Below the pieces are notes generated by a model, which was not told where the DNA came from, searched no databases, and worked only from the letters and a program-made list of their open reading frames with translations. Below, piece by piece: positions 33,102 through 42,332 of a stretch of DNA of 64,000 nt. Where the stretch lies: contig DDIN01000008.1 in NCBI GenBank assembly GCA_002338565.1, positions 1,307,567 through 1,371,566 on the forward strand, in the 5' to 3' direction. How positions within the stretch are numbered: the first letter of the stretch is position 1; every line of letters begins with the position of its first letter. The position numbers and the translations under genes were made by a program. Source of the stretch: Hyphomonadaceae bacterium UBA1849 (lineage in GTDB: Bacteria > Pseudomonadota > Alphaproteobacteria > Caulobacterales > Hyphomonadaceae).

Positions 33102-35621
33102 TCACGCGTCACGCAGAACGCGGGCAGCAGGCCTTGCCAGAACACTACGCGCGACGAACAGGCCACCCAGAACTGAGATACCGAGCGCCGCGATAAGAAT
33201 GACGCCAACCGGCCCGTAAGGTATGGACCAGCGTGCTTCAAATACACTCACAATAATCGGGTAAGCTGCCGCAATGCCGATGAGTGCACCAAGTATCGCT
33301 GCTATGCCGCCGGCTATACTGAACTCCAAGGCATAGAGCTGAAATATTTGTGTTCGCGCGGCGCCGAAGGTTTTCAATAGAGCAGCTTCTACCGCACGTT
33401 TCTGCGTCATCACGCCAAGCGTCCCCATGAGTACGAGAAGGCCCGCAATCGTGACGACGCTGGCAGCCGCATTCACGGCGAGGGCGATATCATCGAAGAT
33501 TTTGGATGCAGCTTCCAGCGCAGGACGTGTTTCGAATACGACGACGCCTGCAAAATCATCTTTCAGCGCTGCTATCAACGCGCGGTCCTCGCTGCCTTCT
33601 GTTCGCGCAATAGCGACATGAGACGGGTTTGCCGCTTCCAGCGTGCCGGGCGAGAAGATGAAAGCTGTGTTCGACCCAATATCAAACGTGCCCCATTCTA
33701 CGCGGCGGATGGCGGCCACTTCTGCTGTGAGATCACGACCAAATACCCGAAGGCCAATCGTCGAGCCGGGCGAAAGACCAAGACCGCGCGCCGCGCCCTC
33801 TTCAACAGAGACCAGAAGCGGTCCGGAATAGTCTTCTGCCCACCATTCACCTTCGACTGTTTCACCGCCTTCGGGTTCGGGGCCGAGGAAGGTCACATTG
33901 GTCTCACCGCGAACCGCCCATCTCTCACTGTCTGCGATCTCTGCTTCGGCAGTTGGGACGCCATTGAGCTCGGTAATGCGGACGAGCAGGAAGGGCGCAC
34001 GGCGATAGGCATCGCTATCGTCAATATCCACACCGAAGCCTGATATGAGTTGGTCAAAATCTTCCGCGCGATCGCCCGGAATTTGGGTGAAGACCAGAGA
34101 CGGCGCGTTGGCGGGCGCTGTTTCCTGAATTTGGCGGAGCAGATTGGCCTGTACAGCGACGACCAGAGACAATAGCGCGAGCCCAATACCGAGAGACGGC
34201 ACGATTGCGCTGGCAAGAGAGCCGGGCCCTGAAATATTGGAAAAGGCGAGCCGCGTCAGGCCGCGCGATTTGTCTGCCACGGGCTTTGCAGCACGTTTGA
34301 TCAACCACGCCGTGAGCAGGAAAGCGCCCCAGATAATCGCTGTACCTGCCAGAAGCGCGAGCGTGATCATCGGGCGAGAGCTGCTAAGCGTGGATAGCAA
34401 GACAAATCCGGCAAGACAGGCGAGCGACAGGCTGCGTTCCAGGAAAGGTGTGCGCGTCCGGCTCTCTTCAGAGAGGTTTCGGAAAAGCGCCGATGGCGGC
34501 GTCGCGCGTGCGCGGCCAATGGCGGGAATTGCAAAGAAACCGGCACTCAGAAGGCCAAGCGCAAGCGCCGTGATTAAAGGTATCGGATAGATGGACAACG
34601 CTTGCGGCAGGGCGATCTGATCTCCCGCAAAGCTCACCATGAGATAAGGCGCTGCAGCACCTATGATGAGCCCCAGTGCGCCACCGAGCAGGGCGAGCGT
34701 CCCAAGTTGAATGGTGTAGGCAGTACGGATAAGGCCGCTTTCAGCGCCGAGCGCTTTTAAGGCTGCAATGGCGGAGGTACGAGACTGTAAAAAGGAGGTC
34801 GTTGCCTGTTCGACGCCGATGCCACCTGCGATCAGGGCTGCGATCCCGATGATCGACAGAAAATCATTCAATGTCTGAAGGAGGTCCTGCAAGCCATCAA
34901 CGGCATTCTCAGGTCCACGGATGCGCACATTGGCTTCGGGAAAGGCCGCGTCGAATTCCTCCCGCAATTCCCGAATGGGCAGTTCAGTATCGGCACTGAC
35001 GATCAGACGTGTCCGGAAGAGTTGGCCGACACCGAGCCTGTCTGCCGCTTCCAGTGCGCGAATGCTGACCACAGCTTCAGGCCCGAACGAGCCGGGCGTT
35101 CCGATCTGGTCGGGCAAGCGGTCAAGGCGGGCGCGAATTTCCGCGCGTACCGGGCCAAGATTGATTTCATCACCGATGGCGGCATCAAACTGGTCCAGAA
35201 AGCTCTGGCTGACAGCGGCGCCCCATAGTTCGCCTCGCTGTTCGAACGTCGCGCTTGTATCGCCCGTCAGTTCCATCTCCCCGACCAGAGGGAAGGCATC
35301 ATCTATGCCCGTCAGATCGACCTGTCGGCGTAAATCGCCTGCAGTACCCATGACCGTGAGCGTGATCTTTTCAGAGACATCGCCCAGGTTTTCCGCGTAG
35401 GCACGTTCGTCCTCTGACAGCCTGCGCTGGTTCACGGCAAACATGGCGTCACCGCCGAGTAGCATACGGGCTTCACCGGCAAGGCCGCGTGTGAAGACTT
35501 CCGTTACCGAGCCGGCAGACGAAATGGCCGCGACGCCCAGTGTGATGCAGGCAAGATAAATCCAGAAGCCTTTCAGCCCGCCGGATAGCTCACGTATCGC
35601 GATGCGCCAGGCTGCACTCAT
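33102..35621 (-). CDS. ybbP: FtsX-like ABC transporter permease (YbbP-type)
   Basis: An 839-residue permease with one N-terminal membrane helix, two large extracytoplasmic regions and two groups of membrane helices (about 255-425 and 720-830) in the FtsX/MacB fashion. DFLSIIGIAALIAGGIGV and ASVVTIAGLLVLMGTLGVMT are the two FtsX-domain starts. The start overlaps the ATPase gene by 4 bases, so they are coupled. YbbAP with TesA forms a conserved locus thought to handle hydrophobic compounds or lipids at the inner membrane. Confidence 0.88.
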   Translation of the reverse strand: MSAAWRIAIRELSGGLKGFWIYLACITLGVAAISSAGSVTEVFTRGLAGEARMLLGGDAMFAVNQRRLSEDERAYAENLGDVSEKITLTVMGTAGDLRRQVDLTGIDDAFPLVGEMELTGDTSATFEQRGELWGAAVSQSFLDQFDAAIGDEINLGPVRAEIRARLDRLPDQIGTPGSFGPEAVVSIRALEAADRLGVGQLFRTRLIVSADTELPIRELREEFDAAFPEANVRIRGPENAVDGLQDLLQTLNDFLSIIGIAALIAGGIGVEQATTSFLQSRTSAIAALKALGAESGLIRTAYTIQLGTLALLGGALGLIIGAAAPYLMVSFAGDQIALPQALSIYPIPLITALALGLLSAGFFAIPAIGRARATPPSALFRNLSEESRTRTPFLERSLSLACLAGFVLLSTLSSSRPMITLALLAGTAIIWGAFLLTAWLIKRAAKPVADKSRGLTRLAFSNISGPGSLASAIVPSLGIGLALLSLVVAVQANLLRQIQETAPANAPSLVFTQIPGDRAEDFDQLISGFGVDIDDSDAYRRAPFLLVRITELNGVPTAEAEIADSERWAVRGETNVTFLGPEPEGGETVEGEWWAEDYSGPLLVSVEEGAARGLGLSPGSTIGLRVFGRDLTAEVAAIRRVEWGTFDIGSNTAFIFSPGTLEAANPSHVAIARTEGSEDRALIAALKDDFAGVVVFETRPALEAASKIFDDIALAVNAAASVVTIAGLLVLMGTLGVMTQKRAVEAALLKTFGAARTQIFQLYALEFSIAGGIAAILGALIGIAAAYPIIVSVFEARWSIPYGPVGVILIAALGISVLGGLFVARSVLARPAARVLRDA

Positions 35622-36286
35622 GCTTCAAGGTTTCCATTGCGCATGGTGACGATGCGGTCTGCGCGCTTGGCCAGTTCCCGGTCATGGGTGACGAGGACCA
35701 TCGCGGCTTTCCGCTTCTGGACGATATCGAACAGCATGTTGGCAACGCCTGCACCAGTATCGCCATCGAGGTTTCCCGTCGGTTCATCGGCGAAAACGAT
35801 TTCGGGATCACTGGCAAGGGCACGCGCGACGGCAACGCGCTGGCGCTCCCCGCCGGACATTTGCCCGGGATAGTGATCAAGCCGGTCGCCCAGACCCACT
35901 TCCTGAAGCAGCTTTGTGGCTTTGTCTTTCACGCCCTCAATGCCGGAAATTTCGAGTGGCACGCGCACATTGTCGAGCGCCGTCATGGTCGGCAGCAAAT
36001 GGTAGGACTGAAAGATCAGACTGACGCGGCCGCGACGAAGACGCGCCAAGGCATCTTCGCTCATTCCTGTTATGTCGGTTCCCAGAAGTTCGACTTTGCC
36101 GGATGTGATGCGCTCAAGCCCTGCCGCAATGGAAATAAGCGAAGATTTGCCAGATCCTGATGGACCAATAACGGCAACGCATTCGCCGGGCTCGACTTTC
36201 AGGCTCACACCTTTGAGAATTTCGACCGGACCGGATTGCGCAGGCAGCGTCAGCCTTACATCATGCAGGTTCAGGGATTCAGCCAA
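35618..36286 (-). CDS. ybbA: ABC transporter ATPase (YbbA-type)
   Basis: A 222-residue ATPase of the LolD/MacB/YbbA group. Walker A GPSGSGKSS (about 42-50), signature SGGERQR and Walker B IVFADEP are all intact. It energises the coupled FtsX-like permease downstream. It is transcribed away from the TesA-like esterase gene with about 50 bases between them, the same arrangement as ybbA and tesA in gammaproteobacteria. Confidence 0.92.
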   Translation of the reverse strand: MAESLNLHDVRLTLPAQSGPVEILKGVSLKVEPGECVAVIGPSGSGKSSLISIAAGLERITSGKVELLGTDITGMSEDALARLRRGRVSLIFQSYHLLPTMTALDNVRVPLEISGIEGVKDKATKLLQEVGLGDRLDHYPGQMSGGERQRVAVARALASDPEIVFADEPTGNLDGDTGAGVANMLFDIVQKRKAAMVLVTHDRELAKRADRIVTMRNGNLEA

Positions 36287-36337
36287 TGGAGCGCTCCGAT
36301 CACGGTTTGGTTGGAATGACCTATATGGAGCATACGA

Positions 36338-37057
36338 ATGGCAGGAAAGTCAGGGAAGATGGTGAAGCAAATGGGTTTTCAAGCTTTCGTGATGTCTGTT
36401 TTGCTGCTGGTTGGCTGTTCTGCCCAGAATGAGCCTCCTGCAGAGCCGCCAGCCTCAGTTACTGACGACGTTACGGTTGCTGACGTCGCCGAAGGTGATG
36501 CGCAAGTGATTGTCATGCTCGGCGACAGCCTGACCGCAGGTTTTGGATTGCCCGATGCGGCCGCCTTGCCATCCGTTGTCGATCGAAAGCTCACCGAGGC
36601 GGGCTATGAGATCGAGGTGATCAATGCGGGAGTTTCAGGTGATACCACCTCTATGGGCCGCGCGCGCTATAACTGGAGCGTGGCATCAACTGATCCGGAT
36701 ATCGTGGTGATTGCGCTCGGCGCGAATGATTTCCTCTCCAGCCTGCCGTCCAGCCTTGCGCAGGATAATCTCTCAGCCCTTATCGAACAGTCTCAGCAAG
36801 ACGGGATTGAAGTCATTCTGGCAGGCCTGTCGCCGCGCTCTGAAGGCGCGGATGATAGCCTTGAGGCTGAATATGCGGCGATTTATCCGGAGCTCGCCAC
36901 AGCCTATGACGTGCCGCTGTATCCAGACCTCATGGCAGGTGTCTGGAATACGCCGTCTCTCTTGTTGGGGGACGGACTTCATCCGACAGCCGAGGGTGTA
37001 GAGGTGATGGCAACAGGCCTGTTGCCAGTTATCATCAGCGTGATTGAGGCTGACTAG
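36338..37057 (+). CDS. tesA: TesA-like GDSL esterase/lysophospholipase, lipoprotein
   Basis: A 239-residue SGNH hydrolase. GDSLTAGFG carries the nucleophile Ser64, GANDF the oxyanion Asn, and DGLHPTAEG the catalytic Asp and His. The N-terminus has a lipobox (LLLVGC, Cys27) where many TesA proteins have an ordinary signal, so this version is probably membrane-attached. The ATG at 36338 has TGGAG upstream; an internal ATG at 36359 is a possible alternative. Divergent from ybbA and overlapping zapE by 4 bases at the 3' end. Confidence 0.9.
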   Translation: MAGKSGKMVKQMGFQAFVMSVLLLVGCSAQNEPPAEPPASVTDDVTVADVAEGDAQVIVMLGDSLTAGFGLPDAAALPSVVDRKLTEAGYEIEVINAGVSGDTTSMGRARYNWSVASTDPDIVVIALGANDFLSSLPSSLAQDNLSALIEQSQQDGIEVILAGLSPRSEGADDSLEAEYAAIYPELATAYDVPLYPDLMAGVWNTPSLLLGDGLHPTAEGVEVMATGLLPVIISVIEAD

Positions 37058-38184
37058 CTCTCTTCTGGCTCGGTGATGCGCTCAGCGGCGAGATAGTCAG
37101 CGCTGCGCATTTCAAACAGGCGCGATGAAGTCCGTTCAAATTCGAATGCGCTATCGCCTGAGACGTAGAGCTCGGTCGGTTCGGCTTCGGCAGAAATAAT
37201 GACCTTGGCTCGGGCCTCGTAGAGCGCATCAATCAAAGTGATAAAGCGCGTAGCGGCGTTACGGTTTTCCGGGCTGAGGATTGGCACGTGCTCGATGAGA
37301 ACCGTATCGAAATGGCGGGCAAGTGACAGATAGTCTGCGGCGCCGAGTGGCCTGTCGCAGAGCTCCTCAAAGCTCATGCGGGCAACACCAGCTGCCTGCG
37401 CGGGGATGCGCCATTCACGGCCATGCACCGTCAGATGTGTTTCGTGTGGCTCTGCACCTGAAGTGAGGCGTTCCCAGGCGGCATCAATGCTCGCATCCGC
37501 TTCGGGGCCCAGCGGAGAGTAATAAACCGGCGCCGCCGTCAGGCGCTCAAGTCGATAGTCACGGTCAGAACGGATTTCATGAACGTCATGCGTGTCTTTC
37601 AGAAGTTCGATGAAAGGCAGGAAGCGCTGGCGGTTGAGGCCGTTCTTATAAAGATCATCCGGCGGACGGTTGGACGTCGCGACGACGACCACATCACGGG
37701 CGAGAAGGTGTTCGAACAGGCGGCCAATCAGCGTGGCATCGGCGATGTCTTTGACCTGAAACTCGTCAAAGCAGAGGAGTTCGGCACTGGCAGCAATTTT
37801 TTTGGCGGCTGGCGGGATAGGATCGTCCACGCCGCCCTTAACTGCCCAGCCTGAAGCACGGCGCTCTGACGGGGTGAGCTTTTTCCAGTCGTTTATGAAC
37901 GCGTGGGCTTCCTGCATGAAGTCATGAAAGTGCACGCGGCGCTTGTGCTCGACAGTCGTGGTCGAAAAGAAGAGGTCCATCAGCATGGATTTGCCACGCC
38001 CGACGCCGCCCCAGAGATAAAGCCCGCGAACTTTCTTAGGCTTTGAGAACCAACCCTTCTTGCCGCGATTTTCAATACGGTCCTGAAGGTCATCCAGAAG
38101 GCGGGCGACCTCGGCCTGTGCCGCGTCAAACTCTATGGCGCCGCTGGCCGTTTTTGCCTCGTATTCTTTATACAGAGTGCCCAT
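37054..38184 (-). CDS. zapE: Cell division ATPase ZapE (AFG1-like)
   Basis: A 376-residue AFG1/ZapE ATPase. Walker A is GGVGRGKSML and Walker B LLCFDEFQVKDIADA; the family segment TSNRPPDDLYKNGLNRQRF follows. ZapE destabilises FtsZ rings in E. coli; the mitochondrial relative AFG1 helps turn over respiratory subunits. In alphaproteobacteria it often precedes the mdh-sucCDAB genes; here it is about 11 kb from sucC. Its start shares one base with the stop of the rhomboid gene. Confidence 0.92.
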   Translation of the reverse strand: MGTLYKEYEAKTASGAIEFDAAQAEVARLLDDLQDRIENRGKKGWFSKPKKVRGLYLWGGVGRGKSMLMDLFFSTTTVEHKRRVHFHDFMQEAHAFINDWKKLTPSERRASGWAVKGGVDDPIPPAAKKIAASAELLCFDEFQVKDIADATLIGRLFEHLLARDVVVVATSNRPPDDLYKNGLNRQRFLPFIELLKDTHDVHEIRSDRDYRLERLTAAPVYYSPLGPEADASIDAAWERLTSGAEPHETHLTVHGREWRIPAQAAGVARMSFEELCDRPLGAADYLSLARHFDTVLIEHVPILSPENRNAATRFITLIDALYEARAKVIISAEAEPTELYVSGDSAFEFERTSSRLFEMRSADYLAAERITEPEES

Positions 38185-38801
38185 TAAGCCCCCAGAGCCC
38201 GCGTAATCTGGCCGATGAAGATGCTTAAGAGCTCCGGGTGAAGCAGGATAGCGATTGCGATACCAATCAAAGCGCCGCCCAGATGCGCGTCATGGCCGAT
38301 ATTATCCCGCGCGGCGCGCATGCCGTAAATGCTGTAAGCTACGTACAGCAATGCGAATACGACTGCCGGAAGCGGGAGAAAGAAAAACACATAAAGTAGC
38401 TGAAACGGCGCGAACAGGCAGAAGGTGAAGATGATGCCAGACACGGCCCCCGAAGCACCAAGCGCCATATAGTTAGGGTCGTTTCTATGCCGCCAGAGCG
38501 CAAACAGATTGCCGCCGAGCAGGGCGCCCAGATAGATCAGGAAGAAGCTCTGGCTTCCAAGCACGCGTTCAACTACGGGCCCGAAGAAGAAGAGCGTGAG
38601 CATATTGACGAATAAGTGCGTCGGGTCAGCATGCAAAAAGCCTGATGTCAGCAGGCGGTGATAGTCCTTACCTTGAAGAACAGCGCGCGTGTTCAGAATA
38701 CCCCAGCGCATCAATCCGTCGTTGGAAAAGGCCATGACGCTCAATGCGATGTTCGCAACCAGAAAAATCAGGGTTGCGCGCGATGTAAGTAAGTCTTCCA
38801 C
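38184..38801 (-). CDS. Rhomboid-family intramembrane serine protease
   Basis: A 205-residue, six-helix membrane protein. The catalytic Ser is in GASGAVSG and the His in GHDAHLGGAL; the HxxxN segment THLFVNMLTLFFFG is also present. All residues expected for an active rhomboid protease are therefore seen. It probably cleaves single-span membrane proteins; the substrate is unknown. It overlaps zapE by one base (TAATG), so they are co-translated. Confidence 0.9.
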   Translation of the reverse strand: MEDLLTSRATLIFLVANIALSVMAFSNDGLMRWGILNTRAVLQGKDYHRLLTSGFLHADPTHLFVNMLTLFFFGPVVERVLGSQSFFLIYLGALLGGNLFALWRHRNDPNYMALGASGAVSGIIFTFCLFAPFQLLYVFFFLPLPAVVFALLYVAYSIYGMRAARDNIGHDAHLGGALIGIAIAILLHPELLSIFIGQITRALGA

Positions 38802-38930
38802 GCTAGGGCGTCTCCGGCAGATTTGAGCAGTGCGGCAGGTCGTTGCACCTCACTTAGTGGTTAAACCCGCGGGAATCAAAAAAGTTTGTTTGCGGTCAGG
38901 CTGTTTTGCGCCTTTGCCCGAAATCAAGAC

Positions 38931-38964
38931 ACAAAAAACCCCGGAGGTTTCGCGTCCCCGGGGT
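38931..38964 (-). terminator. Terminator of the response regulator gene
   Basis: On the minus strand ACCCCGG (complement of 38958-38964) pairs with CCGGGGT (complement of 38938-38944), followed by a T run. It lies about 40 bases after the response-regulator stop. Confidence 0.8.
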
Positions 38965-39004
38965 CCTGACAGGTTTAGCTGTCTGACGAGCCGTCACCTT
39001 GCTT

Positions 39005-39430
39005 TCAGGCGGCTTGCGGCTCTGCCTGTGGCATAAGACTTTGCAGGAATTCGTAGAACTCTTCCGGACGCTGGATAAAGCGGTTGAACGGAAGGTCTTC
39101 TTTCGCAACGGCGTTTGGTGCGCAATCGCAGCCTGCAGCAATAGCTGCTTGTGCGACTGTTTCACGGTTCTCGCTGGCAGAGACGACGGCCATGCGGAAA
39201 TTGCCCATAGATGCAACGCGCGTCAGCGTCATGCTTTCGTCGAAGCTGTCCGGAAGGCGAAGATCCAGAACGACCAGATCGAACTGTTCGTAGCGGATAC
39301 GGCGTTCCGCTTCCATCAGGTTCGCGGCAATAACGAGATCAAGTTGAATACGCTTACGGACTGCTTTTGTTGCGGCAACCATAAGCATTTCCTGAGCGCG
39401 ATGATGATCTTCGACCCATAACACTTTCAT
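39005..39430 (-). CDS. Single-domain response regulator
   Basis: A 141-residue CheY-like receiver with no output domain. Acidic pocket Glu7/Asp8 in WVEDHH, phosphoacceptor Asp56 in VVLDLRLPDS, Ser84 in VVSAS and Lys110 in AVAKEDLPF are all in place. I start at MKVLWVED, with GGGG seven bases upstream. The C-terminal 25 residues contain extra aromatic residues (FYEFLQSL). No histidine kinase is adjacent, so it probably takes phosphate from a distant kinase or phosphotransferase. Confidence 0.85.
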   Translation of the reverse strand: MKVLWVEDHHRAQEMLMVAATKAVRKRIQLDLVIAANLMEAERRIRYEQFDLVVLDLRLPDSFDESMTLTRVASMGNFRMAVVSASENRETVAQAAIAAGCDCAPNAVAKEDLPFNRFIQRPEEFYEFLQSLMPQAEPQAA

Positions 39431-39886
39431 TTTCAACCCCTACACCTGACAAACAGGTCAAATCCTCAATAACACGTGGAGTTTGCCTCAAGACCCTTTC
39501 CGGAAAGTAAATTTAACGGTCTCCTCGCGTTAAAGTTTATGAGAGTGAGGTTAATTTTTTCGGTAAAATGATTAACGATAAGACGTTTCGGTTTCGAAAT
39601 GAAAATCTCTCTTCTGCGGTTGGCATATCATAATATCGCCTCAAAACTCCCGTCATTTCAGGTTTTTCGGTAACATTACGAAACCGAAACGAGTTGTTTC
39701 TGCCAAAGTCGGTTTGACCCCACTCGTTAGCGCGTCGGCAATAAATGATTACCGGTTCCGCGCACGAGCGCGTTAACACTTAATGAGGATCACGATTCGC
39801 GTTAACGCTTTTCAGACGCGATTCAGACAATTTGAAATAATTACAGGCTCTTGATAGCCCAGTTAGTTTCATTCAGGCGCCCGGCA
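39431..39886. promoter_or_regulatory. Repeat-rich non-coding region between response regulator and acyltransferase
   Basis: 456 bases without a supportable gene, AT-rich, between divergent genes. TTTCGGT occurs at 39558, 39586 and 39665 and inverted at 39683. CGTTTCGGTTTCG (39584-39596) has an exact inverted copy at 39679-39691. TTTTTCGGTAA is repeated at 39556 and 39663. CGCGTTAAC occurs at 39769 and 39798, with a near copy at 39526. Two GATTC (GANTC) sites lie at 39794 and 39820. This looks like a dense regulatory region or a structured RNA. I saw no TTAA-N7-TTAA CtrA box. Confidence 0.6.
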
Positions 39887-40807
39887 ATGACATCCAGCGA
39901 AAAGACGACAGACAATACGGCCCTCTTTCTTCCTGACGCCGAGCGTGACGATGTTCACATCGTGGATGTGCTCATTGAAGAGCGCTGTCCGAGTTTTGCT
40001 GGCCATTGGAGCTGGCCGTTTCTGCGTCCGATCCTGTTTGGCATGCTGGGCTATCGGCGCGCTGTGAAAATGGCAGACTATATTGAAAAACTGCGCGGGC
40101 GGGATTCCTTCGATTTTCTGGTGGAAGACCTCGATATCGGCCTCGATTTGCATCAATTCGACCGGATACCAGCCACGGGGCGCGTAATCATCGCAGCAAA
40201 CCATCCGACAGGGCTCGCCGATGGTGTCGCCATGTGGGAGGCGCTGAAGCGTATTCGCAGCGATATTCTCTTCTTTGCGAATGCTGATGCGATCCGCGTC
40301 AGCCCGCGCATGGTAGACGTCATTATTCCGGTGGAATGGGTGGCCGAGAAACGCTCTCCCGCCAAAGCGAAAGAAACACTGCGCCGCGCAAAAGAAGCCT
40401 TCGAAGCCGAAAAATGCGTTGTCATTTTCCCTTCAGGGCGTCTGGCTGCCATGGAAGAAGATGGCCTGACAGAAAGACCATGGTTTCAGACCGTGGCGAC
40501 GCTTGCTCGCAAGCAGAAATGCCCGATCATCCCTGTTCATGTGAATGCCAGAAATTCCTGGCTGTTTTACTTCCTTTCGAAGGTCTCTGGAGAGCTGCGC
40601 GATATTACGCTGTTCTATGAGCTGCTTAACAAGAAAGGCTCGCGTTTTGAGATGACGGCTGGCGAACCTATTCAGCCTGAAGAACTGGCCGGAGACGTTC
40701 AGCTCGTGACTGAAGAGCTGAAGAATTATGTCGCTTATGAGCTGGGCGATAATCCGGATCAGACCTTTGCAGAGTATCGGGCTGCTAAAGGCGATCCAGC
40801 GTCATAA
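39887..40807 (+). CDS. Lysophospholipid acyltransferase (PlsC-like)
   Basis: A 306-residue acyltransferase with the NHPTGLADG motif (HxxxxD) for glycerolipid acyl transfer, FPSGR in the position of the FPEG block and PIIPVHVNARNS later. It most likely acylates lysophosphatidic acid or a related acceptor with acyl-ACP or -CoA. I start at the ATG at 39887; the frame extends to a TTG twelve codons upstream, and neither has a strong ribosome site. It faces the repeat-rich region and ends in a bidirectional terminator. Confidence 0.83.
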   Translation: MTSSEKTTDNTALFLPDAERDDVHIVDVLIEERCPSFAGHWSWPFLRPILFGMLGYRRAVKMADYIEKLRGRDSFDFLVEDLDIGLDLHQFDRIPATGRVIIAANHPTGLADGVAMWEALKRIRSDILFFANADAIRVSPRMVDVIIPVEWVAEKRSPAKAKETLRRAKEAFEAEKCVVIFPSGRLAAMEEDGLTERPWFQTVATLARKQKCPIIPVHVNARNSWLFYFLSKVSGELRDITLFYELLNKKGSRFEMTAGEPIQPEELAGDVQLVTEELKNYVAYELGDNPDQTFAEYRAAKGDPAS

Positions 40808-40808
40808 G

Positions 40809-40838
40809 AAAAAGCCCGGACATATGCCCGGGCTTTTC
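40809..40838. terminator. Bidirectional terminator between acyltransferase and P450 genes
   Basis: AAGCCCGG (40812-40819) pairs with CCGGGCTT (40828-40835), with A and T runs on either side. Confidence 0.88.
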
Positions 40839-40860
40839 GTTTGTTCAGTCTGACTGGCGA

Positions 40861-42171
40861 CTATTTCTTCGGCACCAGTTCAACCATCATTTCCGTATAG
40901 CCCTTCACGAAGCAGCTTGGTGTGCGGACAGCATCTTTAACAACGATGATGTCTTCGAAGCGCTTGAAGAACTCTTCCCAGAGAATTTTCAGCTGCATTT
41001 CGCCGAGGCGGTTACCCACGCAGCGGTGAATGCCGAAGCCGAAGGACAGGTGGCTGCGAACTTTTGGACGATCAATCCAGATATCGTTCGGGCGCTCGAA
41101 ATGACGCTCGTCACGGTTGCCGGACACATACCACATGAGAACTTTCTCACCGGCTTTGATCGTCTTGCCGCCAAGCTCGACATCTTCCAGAGCCGTACGG
41201 CGCATGTGCGCCAGCGGTGTCTGCCAGCGAATGATCTCGGAGACCATGCTCGGGATCAGATCGTGATTGGCTTTCAGTTTGTCGAATTCCTTCGGGAACA
41301 GGTTCATGCCAAGCACAGATGCCGTCATGGAGTTACGGGTCGTGTCGTTACCGCCCACGATGAGCAGAATGACGTTACCGAGATATTCCATCGGCTCCAT
41401 GTTTTTGGTGTGCTCACCGGTTGCCAGCATGGAGATCAGGTCATTGCCTGGCTCGTTCGCGTTGACGCGCTGGTTCCAGAGCTCTGTGAAATAGCCGAGG
41501 CATTCCATCAGCTCTGCGCGCCATTGTTCTTCGCCGCCCGGGCAAATCTCAGGGTTCTCACGGCCAGTCGCAACGTCAGACCAACGTGTGAGCTTGCGGC
41601 GATCTTCGAACGGGAAGTTGAACAGTGTCGCGAGCATCATAGTTGTCAGCTCGATAGAAACGGTGTCGACCCAGTCGAACGGCTCGCCAACTGGCAGGCT
41701 GTCGAGCACTTTAGCTGTGCGCTCGCGGATCAGGCTTTCGAAGTTGCGCAGATTGTCCGGTGCCACGATTGGCTGAACTGTCTTACGCTGAACGTCGTGC
41801 TTTGGCTGGTCCATCGCGATGAACATCGGAAGCGAAAAGTCTTCGTCCAGGTCAACCAGCGTAATGCCGCCCGCAGAAGAGAAACGCTTATGGTCTGTGT
41901 CGACAGCCATAATGTCTTCATAGCGTGTAACGGACCAGTATGGGCCAACCGCGCTCTCTGAGCAGTAGTGGACCGGCTCTTCATCGCGAAGACGGGCGAA
42001 ACGGTCCCAGTAGGCTTCGCGGCGCCAGAGTTCAGGATCCGAGATATCAAGATCAGAAAGGTCGAGCGAGCTTGCAGGCCGGACAGGGCCGCCAGGGATC
42101 ACGTATTTACGATCCAGACGCCAATCGCGTTCTTCCTGAGTATCAGCAACTTCAGAGGCGGTATCTGCCAT
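40861..42171 (-). CDS. Cytochrome P450, CYP153-like alkane hydroxylase
   Basis: A 436-residue soluble bacterial P450. The haem ligand is Cys384 in FGFGIHRCVGNRLGE, the I-helix is IVGGNDTTRNSM, and the K-helix ExxR region lies between. The I-helix with NDTTRNSM and the GNRDERHFERPND segment are characteristic of CYP153A, which hydroxylates terminal carbons of medium-chain alkanes. I start at MADTASEVADT (42171), with GGGGAGAAG six bases upstream. Ferredoxin and ferredoxin reductase genes, often beside CYP153, are absent, and so is an AraC regulator. Confidence 0.9.
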   Translation of the reverse strand: MADTASEVADTQEERDWRLDRKYVIPGGPVRPASSLDLSDLDISDPELWRREAYWDRFARLRDEEPVHYCSESAVGPYWSVTRYEDIMAVDTDHKRFSSAGGITLVDLDEDFSLPMFIAMDQPKHDVQRKTVQPIVAPDNLRNFESLIRERTAKVLDSLPVGEPFDWVDTVSIELTTMMLATLFNFPFEDRRKLTRWSDVATGRENPEICPGGEEQWRAELMECLGYFTELWNQRVNANEPGNDLISMLATGEHTKNMEPMEYLGNVILLIVGGNDTTRNSMTASVLGMNLFPKEFDKLKANHDLIPSMVSEIIRWQTPLAHMRRTALEDVELGGKTIKAGEKVLMWYVSGNRDERHFERPNDIWIDRPKVRSHLSFGFGIHRCVGNRLGEMQLKILWEEFFKRFEDIIVVKDAVRTPSCFVKGYTEMMVELVPKK

Positions 42172-42332
42172 TTTTCTTCTCCCCGAATAGGTCTTTGAGA
42201 GGGTTATATCACAGCTCTTCGCCAAAAACTATGACGCAGGCGTCATTTTTTTGATTTGGGCGATGTGTAGTTCTTTCTGGAAGAAATCCACGCCCGGCAT
42301 TATGTAACTAAGTATCAAATCAGGAATTCATA

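Noticed and set aside
39481..39850. Possible CtrA boxes (TTAA-N7-TTAA)
   Set aside because: Seven TTAA elements are present, but none that I checked has the required 7-base spacing.
41026..41961. 311-codon plus-strand frame antisense to the P450 gene
   Set aside because: The opposite strand encodes a full P450 with all motifs; this frame shows no domain and has no translation signal.
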